From assembly GCA_004335635.1 (NCBI GenBank), contig QAXH01006809.1, positions 46,616 through 61,819 on the forward strand: 15,204 bases of DNA, read 5' to 3'. Position 1 is the stretch's first letter, and the number at the start of each line of letters is the position of its first letter. Shown here piece by piece: positions 1 to 9,400 of this stretch. The notes beneath the pieces were generated by a model. The model had not been told where the DNA came from and did no database searches. It saw only the letters and a program-made list of their open reading frames with translations. Both the position numbers and the translations under genes were made by a program. Source of the DNA: Chloromonas sp. AAM2 (Eukaryota; Chlorophyta; Chlorophyceae; Chlamydomonadales; Chlamydomonadaceae).

Positions 1-405
1 GGTGTGAGTCCCCTTACAAACGCAACCCTGAACACTGATCGGATCTTGGGCCGGTCGGAAATAGGGACTGTCACTGTAAGCTGTGGCAAGCCAATGATCC
101 GCAACCCAATTGTGGTTGAGTGCTAGCCGCCTGAATGTGTCTTCCAATATTGGTGGTTAACAGACCCACCATGGGGTGCAATTCCCCTTGCAGTTGAACC
201 CTTTAGGATGATCGGATACTGGGCCGATCAGAAACTGGGCATGTCACTGTAAGCTGTGGCTGCAAACGTGTCATTCCAAGGGCTTATGTGAATCTTGTTC
301 CAGCTCACTTCACTGTCACAGTGTTCGTGGTAGCGAGACATCCTCATATATTGGCTCCTGTACCGGGATCGTGGGTTAGAACAGAAGGAGACTCGTATAT
401 GCAAC
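1..405. repeat. Downstream region with two diverged 51-bp repeat copies
   Basis: Copy A at 37-87 and copy B at 210-260 align without gaps over 51 bp with eight differences; the last 19 bp (tgtcactgtaagctgtggc) are identical. Weaker similarity continues to the left of each copy. Each contains an inverted repeat: gatcgg...ccgatc in B and gatcgg...ccggtc in A, the latter still pairing as RNA through a G-U wobble. No coding sequence is supported here; the region is 3' of the gene ending at 406. A TGTAA motif, the usual green-algal polyadenylation signal, is present on the minus strand at 14-18. Confidence 0.65.
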
Positions 406-1230
406 TCAACTTCGAAATATTTGGTTGTCCCAAACCTTGAGAGGAGCCCCGGCAGCGCTCTTTCTGCCGGCTACCTGCTCGCCCTCAGCCAGCAGTCTCG
501 GGCTGCAGGTCCCTTCGCCAGCGTCACGCCCTGAAGGCGCGTCTACCATGTGCGATGAGGTCAGGCGCACCGGGCCTCCCTCACTCCCACTGCTGTCCGT
601 ACGACGCGGCGTGCCTGCTTGACTGCCTGTCTCCGCAAGTCGCCTTGCGCTGGATCGGGAGGGCCGCTGCTCCTGCGCACTGGCATCTTGCTGTGACGCC
701 CAGGCAGGATTTGACGACTGCTCCGAAACTGACGGGCTATTGTTAGCCATTGACAATGGCCGCATGAAATCTCGACGCTGTGAGCTTTCTCCAGTCGCCT
801 GAATTTCAGCCGTCAGTTCCGAGTGCCTCCGTATGAAAGTGGACAATCCATGACTGGCTACGCTGTCACGCCCAGCATCGTCTGAAGGATGGTCGCTGCT
901 GCACGGCACGGGATCTGACGGTGTACTGACTTCCGCTGGTTCCACATGGCCTGCTGCCTGATGTGCTGCGAGGACAGCCCCTGCCGACACGCCTGTCAAT
1001 TGGGATGGCCAGCTGTTGGTGTATACATTGCTAGGTGTCGCGGGCATGCGTTCCGCATAGCTGTGGGCGCTGCCGCTGTTCGGGTGCGTGTTGGGACTCG
1101 TGGTACCGACGCTGGGCGTGCGAGTGTCTTGCACTGGCGACAAGCGCTCTTGCATAAAGGTGGGCAGAGTCTGCGTGTCAGGCCTCGGCTGGTCAGACGC
1201 CTCTCCGCCATCCAGCATGCGCATAAGCAC
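406..1230 (-). CDS. Ser-rich C-terminal exon of an unidentified gene
   Basis: A 275-codon block with acceptor GCATATTTTCAG before GTGCTTATG, ending in a stop at 406-408. It begins VLMRMLDGGEASDQPRPDTQ and continues as Ser/Thr/Ala/Pro-rich, low-complexity sequence with several basic patches (for example IRRHSELT, SRSSARR, TPRRTDSSGSEGG). The open frame extends upstream to 1329, so the exon could start earlier, at another CAG (LLRRILIDSALLRDAYFQ). The composition resembles the linker of the kinase gene to the right, but I recognise no domain. It lies about 1.4 kb downstream of the kinase stop on the same strand and is probably a separate gene. Confidence 0.55.
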   Translation of the reverse strand: MLMRMLDGGEASDQPRPDTQTLPTFMQERLSPVQDTRTPSVGTTSPNTHPNSGSAHSYAERMPATPSNVYTNSWPSQLTGVSAGAVLAAHQAAGHVEPAEVSTPSDPVPCSSDHPSDDAGRDSVASHGLSTFIRRHSELTAEIQATGESSQRRDFMRPLSMANNSPSVSEQSSNPAWASQQDASAQEQRPSRSSARRLAETGSQAGTPRRTDSSGSEGGPVRLTSSHMVDAPSGRDAGEGTCSPRLLAEGEQVAGRKSAAGAPLKVWDNQIFRS

Positions 1231-1307
1231 CTGAAAATATGCATCACGCAGCAAAGCGCTATCAATGAGGATGCGTCTGAGTAACCAAACGCGTGCAGTA
1301 TGTCTAC

Positions 1308-1550
1308 CCTGACGACAGAGAAACGCCACATGGGTGGCACCAATGTCTGGCCGGACCCGGAATTTTTATAAGAGGTCACATCAGCCACCATTGAGCAGAT
1401 ATGGACGAATAAGAGGTCGTCGGAAATCGCGGGTTGAGTGTATCGCTGCAGTCCAGGTTCCATGTAAAGCCGCACGTGCATTACGCCGTTACTGTGTTCC
1501 GTAGCTGTCCCAAACATCCCGCAGCCCACGCCCACCACCTCGTAACCGAT
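1308..1550 (-). CDS. Probable exon of the same unidentified gene
   Basis: An 81-codon open block with possible acceptor GTGGTTTCAG before ATCGGTTAC and possible donor CAGG|GTAGAC, phase 0 at both ends, so it joins in frame to the 406-1230 exon across a 77-nt intron. It reads IGYEVVGVGCGMFGT at the start and contains HVRLYMEPGLQRY and SDDLLFVHICSMVADVTSY, a mix of hydrophobic and charged residues typical of a folded domain. I do not recognise the family. The frame is open further upstream to a TTG at 1613, so the 5' boundary is uncertain. Confidence 0.45.
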
Positions 1551-1864
1551 CTGAAACCACTCGCAAAGCGTCATGGTTGCGAGAAGGATGTTAGAAGTCT
1601 TCCGAAGCATCAAGACACCGCACTAGGCCGGTGTTGTCGTTCGACTTGCACTTCTGCAGACCATGGATTTCTCACAGACACTGAATGCAAGCCGAAGATG
1701 AGCGTGTAAAGGAGCCCGCTGTTTTACAAGTCCGTCTCATGACAAGGTATACGTTGTGACCTATCCAAAGAGCTGCTCAGCACATCAATCAGTGGCCGGG
1801 TTGGCAAGTTATGGGTACGGGCCGGGGAGCGTTCCACCTGGTCGTACTTCACGTGCGTGTGTGA

Positions 1865-1967
1865 GGTTTGCAGGTAGTTAGATGGGATGCTTGAGCTAGG
1901 TGATTGTAGCTCTTGATCTCTAGTTTCCGAGAAACCCAAGCTCATCCCATCTAATCACTTGCAAACC
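1865..1967. repeat. Imperfect palindrome / hairpin element
   Basis: Left arm 1865-1889 and right arm 1943-1967 are inverted copies of 25 bp with three mismatches; the inner 11 bp (tagatgggatg / catcccatcta) match perfectly. The 53-bp loop contains a second small stem (gagcta 1893-1898 with tagctc 1907-1912). It lies between probable exons of the unidentified minus-strand gene, so presumably in an intron. It resembles a small foldback or MITE-like element, but no target-site duplication was evident. Confidence 0.75.
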
Positions 1968-2037
1968 CGTGCAATATACCTGGGCGTGAGACCTCATCAG
2001 CCAGAGAGTGAAGCCATGTAGAGAAATGCAGCCTTAC

Positions 2038-2166
2038 GACAATGATTGGGATGTGCAACGTTGCATACAGTGACTCGTCCGCCACTCCGCACCTCGCTGT
2101 CGGCGTTGACGACATTTTTCACCTCCCTGTCTTCAATCAGCGCGTGCTGCTCGCTGCCATAGAACG
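2038..2166 (-). CDS. Probable exon of an unidentified gene upstream
   Basis: A 129-nt block with a very good acceptor (TTTTTCCTGTGTGCAG) and donor (TTGTC|GTAAGG), phase 1 in and phase 1 out, encoding FYGSEQHALIEDREVK and on to VTVCNVAHPNHC. The amino-acid mix looks genuinely coding. It probably belongs to the gene ending at 406, but I could not find the exon that would link it in phase to 1308-1550, so gene membership is inference. Confidence 0.45.
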
Positions 2167-2601
2167 CTGCACACAGGAAAAACACAATGGCATTGCGAAA
2201 CCGGCAAACGTCAGCAGGCGAAATGTCAGGCATGAACAGAAGTCGAAGGCAACGGCTAACTGTGAATAGAAGCCTGCATCGGCACCACCCACAGACACAG
2301 GAAGCACAGCCCACATCCACATCTGCAACCAACATGCAACTTTGTTTATGTTTTGTTTCCATGTTGCAACAAATGTCAAATGTCAAATGGCTCGCTTGCC
2401 TGGTGCTGCGTGCGTACTCCTCTTGTCACTGGACTTGTGAGACAAGGAGGAATGGTAGCTGCGATTGGACGACGCCTGCGGGTGCATGGAAGTACATGCA
2501 TTTGTTAAAGGCGGGCGGCTTCCAATACAATGAGTTATGATGGCAGTGCAAGGGAGTCGTTGCTGCAGCCAGATCTATCACCCTGATGGCCTGAATCTTG
2601 T

Positions 2602-3491
2602 TCAGAGGGCATCCAGTAACAAGTACACCTGATGCCACGTCAAAACGAAAGACGTGTGAGGAATTCCGACGACCACAGAGGCAGGTACCTGTGTTCGACC
2701 GGCGGACATTGTACATGGCAAGCTCGACGGGCTGCCACTTGTGTCGCTGTTGATATGAGGCGTGTCGGGCTGCTGCAGCCACCGCGCCAGTGCATCGCTG
2801 CGAAGTCCCACACGCGCCTGCAGCTGCTGCTGCAGCAGTGATCCTGCCTCTGCCTGCTGCTGCTCCAGGGCTGCCAGCTGCTGCACGCTCAGCAGCGTGT
2901 GGCCTCCTCCGGGGAGCTCCCGCGAGTGCAGCTCAGTTGACGATGAGTTATCGACGCTGTACTGGTGGAGGCGAACCATGTCCTCCGACGGAAAGGTGAC
3001 ACGTGCACCACCGCCGCCCCCACCATCCGGTGCGGGCATGCCCAAACCAGCAGCCTCTCTGGGCGCGCTGCGACTGTCCAATCCACGTGCGCTGTCACTG
3101 CTGTTTGCAGACTTGCCGTCGTCCTGTACATGTGGCTGCTGGGCTGGAACCCCAGGCACTGGTGCAGCATGGCTTGCAGCGTGTACAGCCTTTGGCAACA
3201 TCTCAGCTGGTGTCGGCGGCTCAGGGCTGCTGGGCGCCATGCCTGCTTTGGCTGCCTGCTGCACGTCTGGCAGGGGCGGTACAGGCAGGCGTATGGACGC
3301 AGGGACAGGCAGGCCCGTTTGGGGTGGCAGCTCAGTCACCGAGGGCATGCCGTGGTACCATCCTTTGCTCACGCCGTCGCTGCTCTCCACCGTCATGCCC
3401 ACAGAGGCAGCGGTGCGGGCCGCGGCAGCAGTGATGGCCTTGGCCGCAGCGTAGGAATTGCCGCCACCCAGCTTGATCAGATCATGGAAGC
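2602..3491 (-). CDS. Kinase gene: C-terminal Ala/Ser/Gln-rich tail
   Basis: Exon 2689-3491 begins GFHDLIKLGGGNSYAAAKAI right after the kinase domain and runs 267 codons. It is rich in Ala, Pro and Ser, has a poly-Gly patch (about 3009-3026), and near 2835-2895 a Gln-rich, probably coiled-coil segment (LAALEQQQAEAGSLLQQQLQ). The exon ends CAG|GTACCT. A proposed final exon, 2602-2628, reads VYLLLDAL and stop. The 60-nt intron between them is open in the same frame, so retaining it would simply insert 20 residues. No domain is recognised in the tail. Further 3' exons cannot be excluded. Confidence 0.68.
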
Positions 3492-6400
3492 CTGCACATA
3501 CACTTGGCAAAGGCTGGCATGCAATGCGCTACCAGCCACAGCAAAGCCACTACACCCAGCCAGTCTAACAACGGGGCCTCACGATGTTTGACCTTCAAAG
3601 CAAAGCTTCAGTACACGACCCAGAACAATATCACAGGTATTCATAGCCGATTCCTTGCAGGCAGACTGTACTAGGCCAGCCTGCCCCTGCTGACCTGAGA
3701 GGAAGGCGTTGTGCATGAGCTTCAGCGCCTCGAGGATGAGAGTCTGCAGCAGCACAGCCGACAGATGGGATAGGTGGCAATGGGCAAGCAGCACAAGCAA
3801 CTGCACCACAGCATGTATCAAGGATTCCAACAACAGGGATGTGGCAGCAGGCTTACAAATTGTGGGCGGCCCTTGGGGTTCTTGTCCAGGCACCTGCACA
3901 GCGGCACACACACACAGTGTCCGTGAGTGATTGGCCGGCAGTCCAGTGTCTGTGCCTACCCTTGCAGACTTCCCAGCAGAGACTCACTGGGCGCAGAGCA
4001 GCACGAAGGGCAGAGGGCTGTCTGCGGGGAAGCGCCGGAAGCGTGGATTGGCCGTGTAACCTGCGGTTTGGGGTCCAGTGTGTGTGAGTAGGACATGACT
4101 GGGGCAGAATCGGAATGTGTAGATGCATCTACCCTTGAGACTACAATCTACCTATTGGAGTAGATGCAAGCCCGTGACTTTTTGTTTATTCGACATGGAG
4201 TAGATGCCTCCATGTCAAATTCACGCACTTGCATCTTGAAGTGCTCCATGCGCGCCAAGTGCAGATAACAATCCTTTAAGTTGGAGACGTTGCAAGCACG
4301 CATGAGCCTGGGCAACACCCTGGAAATACCCGAGCACTGGCGCAGTGATGCCCTGGCGGTTCTGTTCAGATGCACTGATTGGGAGGCCATGTTGTCGTGC
4401 TGCTGTGCTTTGATAATCCTAGAGAATTTCTTTCAGGGTGATTGAACGCAGGCTGGCAAAGTTGACAGCAGACAAGTAGTCTACTACTGTGTCCTGTTCT
4501 ACGGACTTGACCGTCCGTCTGTGTGCGTGCTTGTCTGTGTGTGCCTGTGTGTGCGCTGCTCTGTTGGCTGTTTTACTGACCACAGTTGCTGTAACTTACC
4601 TGTCTTGGTGCGCACCCAGGGGGGCATGCAGCGGTACGTTTCCCTGCAACAAGGACAGCAACGGGGGCCAGCACAGGTGGTCTTTGCGCAGCCTGCCTCT
4701 TTCCTGCCCAGTTTGAAGCTTGCCCTTTACGCGTACTTCTACCACTAAGTCAAACAGGCTGAGACCAGGCAGGACAGATTGCACACTCACCACATGAGCA
4801 CACCAAAGCTGAACACGTCGCTGGCCCGAGTCACCTGCGACCATAGTTGGCAGATGCACTCAATAACTGATATAGTGTTTGCGATAGTAACGGCAACGCA
4901 TACAAGCACGGCAGCTAGCTGCAAAGCATCCGACTGCACCCTGTTTGTATACGTTGGCCTGTTTGTATACAGTGCCTGTAGCAGCAGCAGCTGCTGGCCA
5001 AAGCCAGGCCCGCCCCCTCACACCTTGCCCGCTGTCACCACCTCTGGTGCGCTGTAGAAGGGCGTTCCGTTGGCCATGTTGGACAAATGTGTGTCTCCTG
5101 AACGTGAGGTCACACGGCATGGCATGTATGTTGATGAGGCGAGGACAATGGTCAACACTAATACCATGCAAAGATCTTGTTCCAGTGTCACGGTGCGGTG
5201 CACCCTCCTAAACAGCAGCAGTTGCCGCAGCCTGCAAGTTGCGCCTGTCTGCGGCCCTGGCCTCACCTGGGTTGAGAGTAGCACTCAGTCCAAAATCCGT
5301 CACCTGCGCACAAGGCATGGATGGCCACAGGCTTGAGGGAGGCAGTGCACAGCTGGCACTCATTGGCAGGTGACCATGCAAGTGGCGACCATCTGACCCG
5401 CTTGTGCACACACCTTGCCCACCACACCGATGGGTGACTGGGGATCGTTCTTCAGGAGCACGTTCTCAGGCTTAAGGTCTGTGAAAAAGACACCAGCCAC
5501 CAAGGGGGACATACATCAGCGGCAGTTGTGGCAGTGTGATTCTGCTGCCATGCGTGATCAGTAACTGGCCCTAGCCTGAAGCTGTAAATACATTGCAAGG
5601 CGGGCACCCTTGCTTAGCGTAACAGGAATTGCACCCAGGCTGGGCTGCTTGGCAGCATCCCCCATGTGCCGCTCACCCCCGTGGATGATGTTCTTCCTGC
5701 ACAGCAAGGAGGTGGGAGGGGGACGGTACATGATGGGCTTGTAATTGGGATGTGGGCAACAATGACCCCCATGCCATGCATGGCGGTGTGATGTGGTTAC
5801 ACGCATCCCACTTCCAGATTCCAGGCAGCAGATAGCCAAGCCCAGGGCCTTACTTGTGAATGTAGCTCATCCCCCGAGCTATGTCCATCAGGACAGTCAG
5901 AACGAGGTCCAGGTTGGGCTTGCGGGTCGCGGGATCGTGAAGGATGTGTGCGCCCAAGACAGCATGCAGACTGGCATCGCAATACTCCTGAGCAGTGGAG
6001 CACTTTGCAGTTGAGTTCAGCACCCAGGCCACACTCAATGCATGACGTTTGCCGCAGCATCTCTGGGCAACCTGGTCGCCTCAGTGCCTGTTGAGCTGCC
6101 GCGGGTGCCAAGATCACGACAGCATCGGCCATCCCTGCATCATCATAAGGCTGTATGGCCAGGGCGCTGCTGGCACAATGCCTTGCCTGCCACCCTCACC
6201 TGAACCAAATACAGCTTGTAGTCACGGGTGAAGCTGGAGCCTGCAAGAACACGTCAGCCGAAGCATGCCTGGGTGGGCAGGTCACAGAGCACTGGTCAGC
6301 TAATCTTGCTGTCACGGGCCCTAGTCTGGCTGATGGAAGTGTGAATGGTAGGTGTCAGTAAGCACTCAGTGACTGCATTAACAACCACTGCAAGTGCATC

Positions 6401-9400
6401 AATATGCTTGCGGTCGTGTTGCCTCAAGTCGCCAAGCACCTTCGATTTGTAGCCGGCTTGTCTGCACACACGGAGGTCAAATACACGCATGCTTAGTACA
6501 GTTGCAGCCGCACCCGAGATCAGGGTCAAGTTAGGGTAAGCGGCGGGAACACCAGAGCAGCCCTCTAGGCCGGCAGTCAATAGTTAGGTTACTGGTTCAA
6601 TTCCCACTGGGTTTGAGTAGCCCTGATAGGGGGGAATGAGTGCCCCCACATGGTGGTTGGGCACATGTTGCTCCGTGCCTTGATCACGCCTACCGGCGTG
6701 CTCTGTGCCTTGACAGCTACAGCTGCTGGACACTTATGTATGCTGGAAGTCATCAGGCGTTCAAACCCACCTGTGTTCGACCAGATGGCTTGTCATCTCG
6801 AATGGGCGTAATGTCATAGTGGTATGTACACACGACGTTGGCATGCATCATGCTTGTGCACACCTGCGCGGACCAGCAACACAAGCAGTGAGTACTGTGG
6901 AAGACGCCATGCAACCCGACGCAGCAGTGCACGTACGAGCAATGTTCTTACCGCAGCCTCCATAATCGCTCGCTTCTTAGGCTGCAGGCAACAGCAAAAC
7001 AGATGAACACGTTGTTGAGTGAGTGAACTGCTGCCACAGAACACCAGCCACGGGTAGTCTGGATGCATCAAGCCTGGTTTTGGTTTCGGTTCAGAAGTTG
7101 CTCTATATCTTAATCGATGTTACAGATGCACTTCAATTGACTCACTGAGTTCTTGTTGTTCCCGCTTGCCCCACTGGACATGCCCGTGCGGTCGCTGAAC
7201 AGAACCGTCTTGACGGCCACCTCAAGATTCCGCCACACCCCTGCATGGCAGGTTTGGGACAGCACTGTCACAACCAACCCTGAGCTGAGCGGCGTTGGAC
7301 ATGCAATGCACACAGTGCACGCACCGCGGTAGACGGACCCATGGGCCCCTTGGCCTATCAGGTCTATGAGCTTGAGCTTGGACGTGTCCGTGCCTTGGAG
7401 CTCCTGTGCCAGCGCAGCAACCTGAGCCAAACAACAAGCAGCAAGGCGCAAGGCAACCAAATGGCAACTCGTAATTGAGGGCATTGAGGTGGGTGGTGGT
7501 AAACACTCGTCGAACATGCTGCGGCTTGGCTGCCGTGGAGGCGCTAGTGATCTACATCAGCGTACAACCCACATGCACAAGCCCACCGCCCCACACATCC
7601 TGCAAACATGGTCAGCTGACCGTATGATCTGTCTCTCCCTGGTTCCCATGTGCCGCTCACCTCCTTATTAGGGTCCCACTCCTCGGCCTCACTGGGCCCT
7701 GCACCGCGGAAGGGCGGCACCACCAGACCGCTGCCGGACTTGGCCACGCCCGACGTCCGCCCCAGGTCAGCCTGCGTAGGGCGCATGCTCAGTACTGTCC
7801 TCACATGCATGGGTGAGGGTGAGCACTTGTAGCTGGCCATGTGTCATCACGATCAGCACAGCACTGACCGCGGCACAAGCATTTACAAAGGACGAAGGCG
7901 CTTTCTATGGCAATTTGCACCCCGCACCTGTACCTGACGCGTAGCTTCAGTCACATCCACTGTCTTGTCGCTTGTCTTTACGGCCTGAGTGGAACAGAAC
8001 GCACAGGGCAATGCTGTCAGGCCAAACAGAGCCCAGAGCCCTGCTGCTGTGAAGCAGGTCAGGCATCCCAGCCTGTACCTACTAGTGCCTGCACTTGCTG
8101 CGACTCCATGAGCACTGGCAGTTACCTCAAGCCCTGTTCACCAGCTTTGACGCCGCTTAGTAACCAATCACACACGCAAAACCTTCCAAAGCTGCTCCTC
8201 CCTGCAGCCTAGCCCCACCGCCAGCCCCCTGACCCACCTGTGTCTGTGCAAGGTTAGGCTTAGGCGGCCCGAGAGGTGAGGACCTTTTTGCGTCCCTTTT
8301 GGGTGTCAGCTGTTTGCGTGCCTCCGCCTCTTGCTCCAGCAGGTCCTCTCGCTCCTGCGATTGCTGACCCGGCCGGCCCAGCGTGAAGGTGTGGCGCCGC
8401 CGCCCGTCCGCAGGCTCAGGCACAGCCGCTGTTGAGCACCAGCGCTGCAGAGTGCGCCTGCCTGACTGCTCACGAGTGCTACGTAGATCTGCCACACTAT
8501 GCCGGCGCATTGCTGGCCCTTGCCCGCCAACCCTGGCCGGCTGGGGACAGTCGCCCGCAGCAGAAACCAGCACAGAAATTGGTTCCTGTGAAGTGTCCTG
8601 CTGTGGAGGCACCGCTCCAGCAGCTGGCACAAGGCCAATGCCAGATGTGCCTGCAACCACCCCTGCCTGGTGTGGCGCCCCAGTGGTGGCGGCCGACTCA
8701 TCCCGTTCATCGCCCCCTTTTGCAAATGCTGCTGCATGGCGGCCTTGGGTCGCCTCTGGCATGGCTTTCTCAGCTGCGGATTGGGTTGCACAGGTGTTTG
8801 ACATGTGCTTACGTCCGCCCACATCGCTCCAAGATGGCACAGAACTCACAATCTCCTTTGTGCTGATGCTTGGCACAAAGCGTACACTCAAGCTGGCAGT
8901 GTGTAAACTGCCGAAAGTTTCCTCCGGCCCGGGCAGTGCAGCTGCACCCCGTGTGCCGGTGCCGTGCTTTGCAGAGTGCGATGTGGCGAGGTCTGCACTG
9001 CTTGGGCCTGCAAGCCTGCCGGGGCTGGTGCCCCTGCTGGCCTGGCTCATGGACAAATGGCCTGACGTGGCCAGGCTGCTGGGTAAAGATGCGCATGTGC
9101 TCGTGCCGACAGCAGGGGATTCCTGCACAAGGCAAAGGCATCCAAGCTGCCCCGGTGAACCCGTACCCTGTACACATGGGTGCTATAAGGCTGCGACATC
9201 AGCAGACAGTACTCAGAACAGACACTGGTCTTCCAGCAGCGACGACAGGAGCTTCAATTGGTCCTTAACACTACGAACTGGTTGCTGTATGACAATACCC
9301 AACATAGGTAGACAGTCAGGAATTGCCTTGATGCCGGTGCCTGCTTTCGTCATTTGATAAAGTCCGAACTCCCCCCCTTGTGTTTTGCGCCCGACATTGT

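Noticed and set aside
2762..3454. Long plus-strand open frames opposite the kinase tail (and similar ones at 8383-9357 and 12193-12471)
   Set aside because: They are antisense to exons supported by motifs and splice phase; their Ser/Cys-rich translations are what reversed GC-rich coding DNA yields.
4489..4748. Plus-strand Cys/Val-rich frames over 4489-4748
   Set aside because: They arise from a GT-rich intron stretch and overlap a supported kinase exon on the other strand.
6560..6625. GGTTCAATTCC resembling the B box of a tRNA or tRNA-derived SINE
   Set aside because: The flanking bases do not form a T stem beyond two pairs and no convincing A box lies at the right distance, so neither a tRNA nor a SINE can be claimed.
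2684..6784. The 14-mer acctgtgttcgacc occurs at two kinase donor sites (about 2688-2701 and 6770-6783)
   Set aside because: One shared 14-mer is expected by chance in about 15 kb, and both share a splice donor constraint; similarity does not extend.
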